Source: Streptomyces sp. NBC_00683 (GTDB lineage Bacteria > Actinomycetota > Actinomycetes > Streptomycetales > Streptomycetaceae). Taken from it: a stretch of 64,000 nt of DNA. Within the stretch, counting starts at the first letter, position 1. Every line of letters begins with the position of its first letter. The stretch lies in contig NZ_CP109013.1 in assembly GCF_036226745.1 (NCBI RefSeq), positions 5,580,001-5,644,000 of the forward strand, read 5' to 3'. Shown piece by piece: positions 1-8,742 of the stretch. Below the pieces are notes generated by a model. That model searched no databases and was not told the DNA's origin. It saw nothing but the letters and a program-made list of their open reading frames with translations. A program made the position numbers and the translations under genes.

Positions 1-1
1 G

Positions 2-1033
2 CAGCTGCTCGCCTCGGTCGCCGCGGCCGCCGTGCTGATCGTCGGCGCGGGCCGCGTCGACAACGGCACGCTCACCACGGGTGCGCTGGTCGCCTACCTC
101 CTCTACATCGACCTGTTCTTCGCCCCCGTGCAGCAGCTGTCCCAGGTCTTCGACGGCTACCAGCAGGCCACGGTCTCCCTCGGCCGGATCCAGGAACTCC
201 TGCGGGAGCCCACCTCCACGGCCGACCACGACGCGCCGCAGGACGTCTCCTCGCTGCGCGGCGAAATCGCCTTCGAGGACGTCTCCTTCGCCTACGGCGC
301 CTTCGACGGAGAGAAGGGTGAGGAAGAGGCCCTCACAGGCATCGATCTGCGGATCCCGGCCGGTCAGACGGTCGCGTTCGTCGGCGAGACCGGCGCGGGC
401 AAGTCCACGCTCGTCAAGCTCGTCGCCCGCTTCTACGACCCGACGAGCGGCCGGGTCACGGCGGACGGCACCGATCTGCGCGCACTCGACATGACGGCGT
501 ACCGGCACCGCCTCGGAGTCGTACCGCAGGAGGCCTACCTCTTCGCCGGTACGGTCCGCGACGCCATCGCCTACGGTCTGCCGGACGCCACCGACGCGCA
601 GGTGGAGGCGGCGGCCAGGGGAGTCGGCGCGCACGACATGATCGCCACCCTGGAGGACGGCTATCTGCACGAGGTCGCCGAGCGCGGCCGCAACCTCTCG
701 GCCGGCCAGCGCCAGCTGATCGCCCTCGCCCGCGCCGAGCTGGTCGACCCCGACATCCTCCTCCTCGACGAGGCGACCGCCTCCCTGGACCTCGCCAGCG
801 AGGCGCTGGTCAACCAGGCCACCGACCGGCTGACCGGCCGCCGCACCACGCTCGTGGTGGCCCACCGGCTGACGACGGCCGCCCGCGCCGACCGGGTCGT
901 GGTGATGGACCACGGCAGGGTCGCCGAGGACGGCACGCATGACGAACTGCTCGCCAGGGACGGGACGTACGCCCGGCTGTGGCGCACCTTCATAGGAGAG
1001 GACATAGGGGAGGACACACCGGCGGGTGTGTGA
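2..1033 (+). CDS. ABC exporter, permease-ATPase half-transporter (5' truncated)
   Basis: The reading frame is open from the left edge, so the N-terminus and most membrane helices are missing. What remains is the last part of a type I exporter membrane domain, followed by a complete nucleotide-binding domain. Visible motifs are Walker A (GETGAGKST), a Q-loop (VPQEAYLF), the signature NLSAGQRQ in place of the classical LSGGQ, Walker B with catalytic Glu (ILLLDEATASLD) and the switch His (VVAHRL). The linker EEEALTGIDLRIPAG is typical of half-transporters that pair with an adjacent gene to form a heterodimer. The substrate cannot be told from this part. The gene ends just before an unrelated secreted protein. 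Confidence 0.9.
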   Translation, partial: QLLASVAAAAVLIVGAGRVDNGTLTTGALVAYLLYIDLFFAPVQQLSQVFDGYQQATVSLGRIQELLREPTSTADHDAPQDVSSLRGEIAFEDVSFAYGAFDGEKGEEEALTGIDLRIPAGQTVAFVGETGAGKSTLVKLVARFYDPTSGRVTADGTDLRALDMTAYRHRLGVVPQEAYLFAGTVRDAIAYGLPDATDAQVEAAARGVGAHDMIATLEDGYLHEVAERGRNLSAGQRQLIALARAELVDPDILLLDEATASLDLASEALVNQATDRLTGRRTTLVVAHRLTTAARADRVVVMDHGRVAEDGTHDELLARDGTYARLWRTFIGEDIGEDTPAGV

Positions 1034-1102
1034 CACCGTCCGGCCACTCCACCCGTTCCCGGAACCTTTCGGCCCGCCTCGGCGTCGTACGCACATACGT
1101 AC

Positions 1103-1588
1103 ATGTGTCTGGCGAGGCTCGGAATGTTCGATGGAACAGACGGAACAGGTGGGGTGGACGGGGTGGTGGGACCGCTGAGGTCGTCGAGACCGTCGGGAGG
1201 ACCCGCCGGGAGACGCGCGGCGGTCCTCCTGTTCGTCCTGCCGCTGCTCGGAGCCGTCGGGCTGGTGCTCGGCACCTCGGGCAGCTCCCCGGCGCACGCC
1301 GCCGCGGCCTGCTCCGGACGGCTGGTCAAGACGGTGGCGTTCTCCACCGGCTCCCTGCGCGTCTACGAGAGCCGCGCCTACGCGTGCGCCGTCACCGTCG
1401 CCAACAAGCCCGGTGCGCGCCGCGACATGCGCGTGTCCCTGCAGCCGCGCGGCGGCCGGGCGGCCGTCGACAGCGGCAGGTTCACCAAGCTGGCCGGTCC
1501 CGTCACGGTCCACGCTCTCAACCGCTGCGTCCGCGCGTCCGGTTCCATCGCGGGCAAATCGGCATCCACTGGATGGATCCTGTGCTGA
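1103..1588 (+). CDS. small secreted protein of unknown function
   Basis: The 161-residue product has a long N-region, then a strong hydrophobic segment (VLLFVLPLLGAVGLVLG) and an Ala-rich cleavage region (PAHAAAA), so it is probably exported by Sec. The mature part is only about 100 residues, basic, with four cysteines (near the start of the mature part, mid-domain, in NRCVRAS and as the very last residue), which could form two disulfides. ATG at 1124 is an equally possible start and would shorten the N-region. I do not recognise the family. Similar small Cys-containing secreted proteins are common in Streptomyces. Confidence 0.6.
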   Translation: MCLARLGMFDGTDGTGGVDGVVGPLRSSRPSGGPAGRRAAVLLFVLPLLGAVGLVLGTSGSSPAHAAAACSGRLVKTVAFSTGSLRVYESRAYACAVTVANKPGARRDMRVSLQPRGGRAAVDSGRFTKLAGPVTVHALNRCVRASGSIAGKSASTGWILC

Positions 1589-1665
1589 CGCACAACTGGG
1601 TCTGGCGTTGCAGGTGTTACCCCGGCTAGGTTCGCGGCGACTGTCGTGAATCAAGGGGAGGGTGC

Positions 1666-3150
1666 ATGCGCAAGGCGCTCAGAGGGGTCCTGTCGCTCGC
1701 GGTGCTCATAGGCACAGTGAGTGCGACGGGTGCCTCGGCCGGTGCGGCCACCGCCGCGGAACCGACCGCGAAGCAGAGCAGCGGCTCGACCAGCAGCAGC
1801 GAGAGCAGCAGCGAGGACATCAAGGACCGCATCCTGGCCATCCCGGGCATGAGTCTGATCGAGGAGAAGCCGTACCCCGGGTACCGCTACTTCGTCCTCA
1901 ACTACACCCAGCCGATCGACCACAAGAGGCCGTCCAAGGGCACGTTCCAGCAGCGCATCACCCTGCTGCACAAGGACACGAGCCGCCCGACGGTCTTCTT
2001 CACCAGCGGCTACAACGTCTCGACCAACCCCAGCCGCAGCGAGCCGACGCAGATCATCGACGGCAACCAGGTCTCGCTGGAGTACCGCTTCTTCACCCCG
2101 TCCCGCCCCGCGCCGGCGGACTGGTCGAAGCTCGACATCTGGCAGGCCGCCAGTGACCAGCACCGCGTCTTCACCGCGCTGAAGAAGATCTACTCCGAGA
2201 ACTGGCTGACCACCGGCGGCTCCAAGGGCGGCATGACCGCCACCTACTTCGAGCGCTTCTACCCGAAGGACATGGACGGCGTCGTCGCCTATGTCGCGCC
2301 CAACGACGTGGTCAACAACGAGGACTCGGCGTACGACCGCTTCCTCGCCCGCGTCGGCACCAAGGAGTGCCGCGACCGGCTCTCCGGTGTCCAGCGCGAG
2401 GCCCTCGTCCGGCGTGAGCCGCTGGAGAAGAAGTACGAGGCGTACGCCGCCGAGAACGGCTACACCTTCACCACCGTGGGCTCGCTCGACAAGGCGTACG
2501 AAGCCGTCGTCATGGACTACGTCTGGGCGTTCTGGCAGTACAGCCTGCTCGCCGACTGCGAGGCCATCCCGGCCGACGCCGCCAAGGCGACCGACCAGGA
2601 GATCTGGGACTCGATCGACGCCATCGCCGGCTTCTCGGCCTATGCCGACCAGGGCCTGGGGACGTACACGCCGTACTACTACCAGGCGGGCACACAGCTC
2701 GGATCGCCCGACATCAGGCAGCCGTGGCTCGGCAACCTGAGCCGGTACGGCTACCAGCCGCCGCGCAACTTCGTACCGCGCGACATCTCCATGAAGTTCC
2801 AGCCGTCGGCGATGCGGGACATCGACAGCTGGGTCAGGAACAACGCCCGGCACATGCTGTACGTCTACGGGGAGAACGACCCGTGGGGTGCCGAGCCCTT
2901 CCGCCTCGGCAGGGGGGCGCGTGACAGCTACGTCTACACCGTGCCGGGCGGCAACCACGGCTCCAAGGTCGCCGGTCTCGTCGCCGACGAGAAGGCGAAC
3001 GCCACCGCGGCCATCCTGCGCTGGGCCGGAGTGGCCCCCGCGGCCGTCGAGGCCGACCCGGCGAAGGCGAAGCCGCTCGCGAAGTTCGACGCGCGTCTGG
3101 ACAAGCGCGACGCCGAGCTCGAGCGGAACCTCGGCACGCTGCGGCCGTAG
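1666..3150 (+). CDS. secreted S37-family tripeptidyl/prolyl aminopeptidase
   Basis: The 494-residue protein has a Sec signal peptide (about residues 1-30) and a low-complexity Ser-rich linker. The catalytic domain resembles the Streptomyces PS-10 / prolyl tri-tetrapeptidyl aminopeptidase group (MEROPS S37). The nucleophile Ser lies in GGSKGGM (about residue 186), the Asp in YGENDPWG (about 406) and the His in GGNHGSKV (about 431). Enzymes of this family remove tripeptides from the N-termini of secreted proteins during extracellular protein processing. The start is ATG, ten bases after a GGGGAGGG ribosome site. A strong hairpin follows the stop codon. The gene appears monocistronic. Confidence 0.88.
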   Translation: MRKALRGVLSLAVLIGTVSATGASAGAATAAEPTAKQSSGSTSSSESSSEDIKDRILAIPGMSLIEEKPYPGYRYFVLNYTQPIDHKRPSKGTFQQRITLLHKDTSRPTVFFTSGYNVSTNPSRSEPTQIIDGNQVSLEYRFFTPSRPAPADWSKLDIWQAASDQHRVFTALKKIYSENWLTTGGSKGGMTATYFERFYPKDMDGVVAYVAPNDVVNNEDSAYDRFLARVGTKECRDRLSGVQREALVRREPLEKKYEAYAAENGYTFTTVGSLDKAYEAVVMDYVWAFWQYSLLADCEAIPADAAKATDQEIWDSIDAIAGFSAYADQGLGTYTPYYYQAGTQLGSPDIRQPWLGNLSRYGYQPPRNFVPRDISMKFQPSAMRDIDSWVRNNARHMLYVYGENDPWGAEPFRLGRGARDSYVYTVPGGNHGSKVAGLVADEKANATAAILRWAGVAPAAVEADPAKAKPLAKFDARLDKRDAELERNLGTLRP

Positions 3151-3190
3151 TCGGGCAGCGGTGAGGCAGTAGTCCGGCCGATACGCCGAC

Positions 3191-3235
3191 GTGGGCTGTG
3201 CGCACCGGGGTTCACACCCGGCGCGCGCAGCCCAC
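3191..3235. terminator. bidirectional terminator hairpin
   Basis: Arms GTGGGCTGTGCGC (3191-3203) and GCGCGCAGCCCAC (3223-3235) pair over 13 bp with one G-U, and an inner CCGGGG/CCCGG pairing is possible. The hairpin lies between the convergent aminopeptidase and lipoprotein genes and overlaps the 3' end of the latter. There is no U-tract, as is usual in Streptomyces. Confidence 0.6.
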
Positions 3236-3826
3236 CGGCGTTTCCCCGCCCAACTGCACGAAGAGATCAGTCGTGTCCGGGCACAGACCGCGCCGCTCCA
3301 CCGCGGAGCCGACCTCGAACTCCGGTGGCCGCTCACCCGATCCGTCGCAGGCCGTCTCCCTGACCTCGCCCTTGCGCGAGCCGTAGACGCAGTCCCCGAC
3401 GACCGTCAGGGGGCCTCCGCCCTGCCCGGGATCGCCCGGATGCGGGGACTCCAGATTGCGCATGCACGCGTACCCGCCGGGCACGGCGGGCTCCTGGGAG
3501 GGGCCGCTCCGCGAGATGTGCAGCACGAAATCGGTCGAGGGCGGGCAGGCCGGACCCTCCGGAGGCGCACCCGTGTGCCGGGCCAGTACCCGTGCCGCCG
3601 CCTTCTCGCTGCGGCACGACACCTCACGGACCACGTCCCCGCGCGAACTGCAGTCGGCGGGGCCCAGGAACACCACCCCGTAGCCGGACGGCGCGGTACT
3701 GTCCCGCAGCCCGTCGGCCCCGGGCCCCGACGCGCCGCCCACGGGCTGCTGACAGGCACTCAGGGACAGCGCCGCGAGTGCGGACAGCAGGACGCGCAGG
3801 ACCCCCGGGACACGGTGCTCGTACAT
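3212..3826 (-). CDS. putative lipoprotein of unknown function
   Basis: The chosen ATG at 3826 gives a 204-residue product with a short basic N-region, a hydrophobic core (LRVLLSALAALSL) and a lipobox LSAC, so the mature protein should be lipid-anchored at Cys. The rest is soluble, rich in Gly and Pro, and has about eight further cysteines (for example ADCSS, VSCRS, YACMR, GDCVYG), which suggests disulfides outside the cell. A longer in-frame start exists upstream but would place the signal peptide internally. I do not recognise the family. Confidence 0.65.
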   Translation of the reverse strand: MYEHRVPGVLRVLLSALAALSLSACQQPVGGASGPGADGLRDSTAPSGYGVVFLGPADCSSRGDVVREVSCRSEKAAARVLARHTGAPPEGPACPPSTDFVLHISRSGPSQEPAVPGGYACMRNLESPHPGDPGQGGGPLTVVGDCVYGSRKGEVRETACDGSGERPPEFEVGSAVERRGLCPDTTDLFVQLGGETPVGCARRV

Positions 3827-3950
3827 GGTCGACCCCCCGTTACGTCCGTGAAGACGTACACCCAGCGTGACCCGCAGGAGCGGGTACACGCCAGGCGAGC
3901 GGGGGGCTTTGCGCTCTTCGGTGTCGGTACGCCTAGGGTGCGGCGTACGT

Positions 3951-5780
3951 CTAGTACGACAGTCCGTAGCCGACCGGGTACAGCGCCTGTGCCGGGACGT
4001 CCGCACGCTGCACCGGGACCGGCAGCTTGCCCCGGGGCTCGGCCCGCCCCGCGATCACCCGGGCGGCTGCCCGGAGTTCGACGTCCGTCCAGGAGTACGC
4101 GGCGAGGCTCGCGGCGTAACCGGTGCCGGCCAGCTGGGCGATGTCGTACGGGTTGCGGATCGCGACGGTGATCACCGGGACCCCGGTCGCCGCGAGGGCC
4201 GCCACGAGGGTGCGCTGGGAGCTCGTCGCGGTGACGTTGTACGTCCCCACGACCACGGCGTCCTTGCCCTGCGCGGCGGCCACCGCTTCGGCGATCTTCG
4301 CCGGGGCGGGAGCGGTGCCGGTGGACAGGGCGGTGGCCGTGTACCCCAGCTCCTCGAACGCCGCGGCGAGCGTCGTGGTCGGTGGTCCGGTCGTGCCCGA
4401 CGGGGAGGCGGGATCGGCGCCGACCACGAGCAGGTTCCGGTGGGAGCGGCGCGAGAGCGGCAGCAGCGAACCGGTGTTGGCGAGCAGCGTGGTCGTGCGC
4501 TCGGCGATCCGGTCGGCGGCGGCGAGATGGGTACGGATGCCCACCGTGCGGTCCACGCCCCGGTGGGTGACGTAGGGGTCCCGGAACAGGCCCAGCTTCG
4601 ACTTCAGCCGCAGGATGCGCAGGATCGATTCCTCGATGCGGGCCTCGCTGATCTCGCCGTTCCGCACGGCGCCGAGGACGGCATTCCACGCCACGGAGAG
4701 GTTCGGCGGGTTGAGCAGCTGGTCGACGCCTGCCTGCAGGGCGAGCACGGGGACGCGTTCGTCGCCGTACTTCGTGCGCACGCCCTCCATGCCGAGCGAG
4801 TCGGTCACCACGACACCGTCGTAGCCGAGCTCCTCGCGCAGGATGCCGGTGAGGATCGGCCGGGACAGGGTGGCCGGATCCTCCGAGGGGTCCAGGGCGG
4901 GCACCACGATGTGGGCCGTCATGATCGAGTCGATGCCCGCGGCGACGGCCGCCCGGAACGGCGGGGCGTCGAGCTCCGCCCACTGCTCGCGGGTGTGGTG
5001 GATGTAGGGCAGGCCCGTGTGGCTGTCGGTGCTGGTGTCGCCGTGGCCGGGGAAGTGCTTGGCCGTGGAGGCGATTCCGGAGCTCTGGTAGCCCTTCACC
5101 TGCGCGGCGACCAGGCCGGCCACCGACTCCGGGTCGGAGCCGAAGGAGCGTACGCCGATGACCGGGTTGGCCGGGTTGACGTTGACGTCAGCGTCCGGCG
5201 CGTAGTTCTGGTTGATGCCGAGCGCGGCCAGCTCGGCCCCCGCGATCCGGCCGGCCGTGCGCGCGTCGGAGCGCGAGCCGCCCGCGCCCAGCGCCATCGC
5301 GCCGGGCATCAGGGTGGCGGGCTCACCGACGCGGCAGACGATCCCGTGCTCCTGGTCCGTGGAGACGAGGAGCGGCAGGGGAGTGGGCCCGGCGAGCCCG
5401 GCGCGCTGGATGCCGTTGGACAGGTCGGCGATCTGGTGCGGGTCGCGGGTGTTGTGCGCCCAGGCGAAGTAGATGATGCCGCCGACGTGGTACGTGGAGA
5501 TCAGCTCGGCCGCGGTGCGCACACCGATCTCGGCGAGGTTGGCGTCGATGTCCGCCTGGTCGGGTGCGGTGGCGGAGTGCCCGTACACCCGCATCACGAA
5601 GAGCTGGCCGACCTTCTCCTCCAGGCTCATCCGGGCGATGAGCCGCTTGAGGCGGCTGTCCGTGGAGGTGCCCGTGGATGCCTGGGCGGCCCCGGGAGCG
5701 GCGGCGACGCCCGTCGCTGCCGCGGCGACGGTGGCCGCGGTGGCGGTGAGAAGAGTGCGTCTGGAGGTGCGGTGGTGCAC
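3951..5780 (-). CDS. Tat-exported GH3 beta-N-acetylhexosaminidase
   Basis: The 609-residue product begins with a twin-arginine signal (SRRTLLTATAA) and Ala-rich cleavage region. The GH3 N-terminal TIM barrel includes the NagZ-type loop KHFPGHGDTSTDSHTG (about residue 240), which carries the His/Asp acid-base pair, and the nucleophile Asp in VVVTDSLGM (about 335). A C-terminal alpha/beta sandwich follows, as in the larger secreted GH3 enzymes. The expected activity is release of GlcNAc from chitin-oligosaccharides or peptidoglycan fragments outside the cell. The gene stands alone, with its own promoter at 5822-5850. Confidence 0.87.
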   Translation of the reverse strand: MHHRTSRRTLLTATAATVAAAATGVAAAPGAAQASTGTSTDSRLKRLIARMSLEEKVGQLFVMRVYGHSATAPDQADIDANLAEIGVRTAAELISTYHVGGIIYFAWAHNTRDPHQIADLSNGIQRAGLAGPTPLPLLVSTDQEHGIVCRVGEPATLMPGAMALGAGGSRSDARTAGRIAGAELAALGINQNYAPDADVNVNPANPVIGVRSFGSDPESVAGLVAAQVKGYQSSGIASTAKHFPGHGDTSTDSHTGLPYIHHTREQWAELDAPPFRAAVAAGIDSIMTAHIVVPALDPSEDPATLSRPILTGILREELGYDGVVVTDSLGMEGVRTKYGDERVPVLALQAGVDQLLNPPNLSVAWNAVLGAVRNGEISEARIEESILRILRLKSKLGLFRDPYVTHRGVDRTVGIRTHLAAADRIAERTTTLLANTGSLLPLSRRSHRNLLVVGADPASPSGTTGPPTTTLAAAFEELGYTATALSTGTAPAPAKIAEAVAAAQGKDAVVVGTYNVTATSSQRTLVAALAATGVPVITVAIRNPYDIAQLAGTGYAASLAAYSWTDVELRAAARVIAGRAEPRGKLPVPVQRADVPAQALYPVGYGLSY

Positions 5781-5821
5781 GTGAGCTCCTTCCGGTGCTG
5801 AAAGAAACTTCCAAGAAGGTA

Positions 5822-5850
5822 CGGATATATGGAAAGTAACTACCAGTCAA
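5822..5850 (-). promoter_or_regulatory. sigma70-type promoter of the GH3 gene
   Basis: On the minus strand, TTGACT (5845-5850) and TATCCG (5822-5827) are separated by 17 bp. This puts the transcript start about 35 bases before the ATG at 5780. The leader contains CTTC-TTG-GAAG and other GGAA/TTCC inverted elements that could be an operator. I see no clear DasR box. Confidence 0.5.
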
Positions 5851-5954
5851 GAGGACCACCCGATAAAGGCAGTGACACGCGGGAGGACGGGTGGACATGC
5901 CCGGACATGGCCCACACCCGTGCCGTGCGGCGGCAAGCCGCGTCCAGGCGACGG

Positions 5955-6863
5955 CTACGTCAGCCCCGCCCCCGCGCCGTGGCCCTGAAGTGCCGCCACC
6001 GCAGCGGTGATCGCCGGTCGCCGTGCCGCCTCCGTGCGCCACAGCGCGTACAGCCGCCGCACCGGTACGGGATCCAGCCGCACCTCCACCACGCCGGGCG
6101 GGAGCGGCCCCCGCCCCAGCCGCGGAATCATCGCCACGCCGAGCCCCGCGGCGACCAGGGCCAGCTGGGTGTGGTTCTCCTCGGCCCGGTGGCGGATGTC
6201 CGGCTCGTACCCCGCAGCCCGCAACGTCCGTACGAGCCAGTCGTGGCACACCGTGCCGGGCGGCTGGCACACCCACCGCTCCCTGGCCAGCTCCTCGCGC
6301 CGCACCGCCGTCCGCCCGGTGAGCGCGTGCCCCTCCGGCACCAGCAGATCGCACCGGTCGTCGCCGATGACCGCCTGCGCCACCCCCTCCGGAGCGGGCA
6401 GCGGCGCGATGTCCCAGTCGTGCGCCACGGCGAGATCGATCACGCCCTTCGCCACCAGATCGACCGAGAGGTGCGGGTCGACCTCGGTGAGCCGGGCGTC
6501 CAGCGAGGGGTGCTCCTGCTGCAGCCGCGCCAGCACGCCGGGCAGCAGCCCCCGCGCCGCGGACGCGAACGCGCCGATCGACAACCGCCCCGTCGGCAGC
6601 CCCCTGCGCTCCTCCAGCGTCGTCTCCGCCTGCTCCACGATGGCCAGCAACTGCTGTGCCGTGGCCGCGAGATGGAGCGCGTCCTCGGTGAGCGCCACCC
6701 CGCGCCCGCGCCGCTCGAGAAGAGTCGTCCTGGTCTCCCGTTCCAGCTTGGTGATCTGCTGGGAGACCGCCGAGGCCGTGTAGCCGAGCGCGGCGGCCGC
6801 GCCCGCGACGGAGCCGTGGACGGAGACGGCGTGCAGGGCGCGCAGCCGGGACAGATCGAGCAC
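5955..6863 (-). CDS. LysR-family transcriptional regulator
   Basis: The N-terminal winged helix-turn-helix starts LDLSRLRALHAV and continues through AAAALGYTASAVSQQITKLE, followed by the linker helix and a periplasmic-binding-like effector domain: the usual LysR plan and length (about 300 residues). I prefer GTG at 6863, directly before LDLSRL. An ATG at 6887 would add eight residues. The gene is divergent from the EamA transporter at 6960, with under 100 bp between them, the standard arrangement for a LysR protein controlling its neighbour. The effector is unknown. Confidence 0.85.
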   Translation of the reverse strand: MLDLSRLRALHAVSVHGSVAGAAAALGYTASAVSQQITKLERETRTTLLERRGRGVALTEDALHLAATAQQLLAIVEQAETTLEERRGLPTGRLSIGAFASAARGLLPGVLARLQQEHPSLDARLTEVDPHLSVDLVAKGVIDLAVAHDWDIAPLPAPEGVAQAVIGDDRCDLLVPEGHALTGRTAVRREELARERWVCQPPGTVCHDWLVRTLRAAGYEPDIRHRAEENHTQLALVAAGLGVAMIPRLGRGPLPPGVVEVRLDPVPVRRLYALWRTEAARRPAITAAVAALQGHGAGAGLT

Positions 6864-6959
6864 GGGAACCTCCCGGGAGCGAAGCATGAGCAGCGCTTAA
6901 TCCAATCATGAAGAAATCCGCGCTGGTGCTACACGGTCCCCGCATCCGATCCTCGGTGC

Positions 6960-7859
6960 ATGCGTCCCCTCCACATCGCCCTGGCCGCGCTCGTCGCCGC
7001 CGTCTGGGGTGTGAACTTCGTCGTCATCGAGGTCGGCCTCGCCCACTTCCCGCCCCTGCTCTTCTCCGCCCTGCGCTTCCTCGTCGCCGCACTGCCGGCC
7101 GTGTTCCTCGTCGGGCGGCCCACTGTCGCGTGGAAGTGGATCATCGGCGTGGGCCTCGTCCTCGGGGTGGCCAAGTTCGGGCTGCTCTTCATCGGCATGG
7201 ACCGAGGCATGCCCGCCGGGCTCTCCTCCCTCGTCCTCCAGGTCCAGGCGGTCTTCACCGCCCTGTTCGCGGCCCTGGCGCTCGGCGAACGGCCGGGCAG
7301 GGTACGAGTGCTGGGGATGGGCGTGGCCCTCGCGGGCATCGGGGTCGCGGCCGTCGACGAGGGGGCGGGCGGGCCCGTGCTCGCCTTCGTCCTGGTCGTG
7401 GCGGCGGCAGCCTGCTGGGGCGTGTCGAACGTCCTCACCCGCAAGGCCGCCCCGTCGGACTCCCTCAACTTCATGGTGTGGGTGTCGACGGTGCCCGTAC
7501 TGCCGCTGCTCGGCCTGTCCCTGCTCATCGAGGGACCGGACCGCGACGCCGAGGCCCTCGCGGCACTCGACTGGAGCGGCGTCGGCATCATCGTCTACGT
7601 CGCCTGGATCACCACGGTCTTCGGCTTCGGGGCATGGGGCTTCCTCCTCCGCCACCACCCGGCATCGTCCGTGGCCCCGTTCACCCTGCTCGTGCCGGTC
7701 TTCGGCATGTCCTCCGCCGCACTGTTCCTCGGCGAATCGGTGAGCCCGCTGCGATGGTGTGCGGCGGCGCTGCTGGTCGGCGGAGTGGCACTGACGTCCC
7801 TGGCGGGGCGGCGCGCGACCGCGCCGCAGGCGCCGGAGGCGCAGGCGGTCCGCGTCTGA
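6960..7859 (+). CDS. EamA/DMT-superfamily permease
   Basis: The 299-residue product has ten predicted transmembrane helices in two homologous EamA halves. The first begins LHIALAALVAAVWGVNFVVIEVGL and the second follows VLAFVLVVAAAACWGVSNVLTRKAA. Members of this family export amino acids, cysteine metabolites or other small molecules. The divergent LysR gene at 5955-6863 probably regulates it. The C-terminus is short and basic. The substrate cannot be inferred. Confidence 0.87.
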   Translation: MRPLHIALAALVAAVWGVNFVVIEVGLAHFPPLLFSALRFLVAALPAVFLVGRPTVAWKWIIGVGLVLGVAKFGLLFIGMDRGMPAGLSSLVLQVQAVFTALFAALALGERPGRVRVLGMGVALAGIGVAAVDEGAGGPVLAFVLVVAAAACWGVSNVLTRKAAPSDSLNFMVWVSTVPVLPLLGLSLLIEGPDRDAEALAALDWSGVGIIVYVAWITTVFGFGAWGFLLRHHPASSVAPFTLLVPVFGMSSAALFLGESVSPLRWCAAALLVGGVALTSLAGRRATAPQAPEAQAVRV

Positions 7860-7888
7860 GGCCGGCTGCTCCGGGGCGGGCGCCGGCC
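7860..7888. terminator. hairpin between convergent genes
   Basis: GGCCGGC (7860-7866) and GCCGGCC (7882-7888) form a 7-bp stem with a 15-nt loop, placed exactly between the convergent EamA and TIM-barrel genes. Confidence 0.4.
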
Positions 7889-7894
7889 CGACGG

Positions 7895-8683
7895 CTACTG
7901 CTTCGGTGCGCCCAGCCGCAGCAGGTACTCCCGCGCCGCGGCCAGCAGGCCCGGCAGCTCCGGTGCGCCGGGGTGCCAGCGCTTCTCGTACTCCCAGCAG
8001 ACCCAGCTGTCGGCATCCAGCGTGTCCAGGCAGGCCCTCAGCGGCAGCACGCCGTCCCCGAGGGCCAGCGGTGCGGTGTCCTCGGCCGACGCGATGTCCT
8101 TCACCTGGACGTATCCCAGGTGCGGGGCGAGCACCGCATGGCTGGCCACCGGCTCCTCGCCCGCCAGCCAGGTGTGCATGATGTCCCAGATCGCGCCGAT
8201 CTGCCCGTGCCCGACGGTCCCCACCACACGGGCCACATCGGCCCCGGCGCGGTGCGAGTCGTGTGTCTCCAGCAGGATCCGTACGCCCATGTCGGCGGCG
8301 TGCGGAGCCGCGGCGCCCAGCCGCCGGGCGGCGGTCGCGTCGGCCTCGGCGGGCTCCTGTCCACCGCCGCCGGGGAACACGCGGACGTTCGCCGCCCCCA
8401 GGTCGCGGGCCAGTTCCACCAGCCCGGCGAGCTCGGCCAGCACCGGCTCGTCGTCACCCTCGGCGGCGATCCGTACATACCCGGCGAGGGTCAGGATCTC
8501 GACCCCGCCGTTCTTGAACTCCTCCACCACGGAGGCCCGTTCGAGCGGCGTGAGCCCCAGGTGCACGGGCTCCTCGGGGTGGGTGCGCAGTTCCACACCC
8601 TGGTACCCGTGCCCGGCGGCGAGGCGTACCACCTCGGCCACGGGCAGCCCCGGCACCCCGAGAGTCGAAAAAGCGAGCTTCAC
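7895..8683 (-). CDS. xylose-isomerase-like TIM-barrel sugar isomerase/epimerase
   Basis: The product (262 residues from GTG 8683, starting KLAFSTLGVPGL) is an AP-endonuclease-2/xylose-isomerase-like barrel. Metal-site residues are visible in VELRTHPEE, the ETHDSH segment and WDIMHTW. Such enzymes isomerise or epimerise keto-sugars or act as inosose dehydratases. It sits 59 bp downstream of, and on the same strand as, the LacI regulator at 8743-9810, next to the divergent dehydrogenase/DUF993 operon, and may belong to the same pathway. Longer in-frame starts upstream lack a family-like N-terminus. Confidence 0.8.
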   Translation of the reverse strand: MKLAFSTLGVPGLPVAEVVRLAAGHGYQGVELRTHPEEPVHLGLTPLERASVVEEFKNGGVEILTLAGYVRIAAEGDDEPVLAELAGLVELARDLGAANVRVFPGGGGQEPAEADATAARRLGAAAPHAADMGVRILLETHDSHRAGADVARVVGTVGHGQIGAIWDIMHTWLAGEEPVASHAVLAPHLGYVQVKDIASAEDTAPLALGDGVLPLRACLDTLDADSWVCWEYEKRWHPGAPELPGLLAAAREYLLRLGAPKQ

Positions 8684-8742
8684 GATGTAGTCCTTCCGTC
8701 GATGCCGGGCTGATCGGTACCCCCGTTTCCGCGAGGGAATCC

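Noticed and set aside
5822..5875. DasR box upstream of the GH3 hexosaminidase
   Set aside because: An ACTGGT-like half is present, but the second half does not match; called as a plain promoter only.
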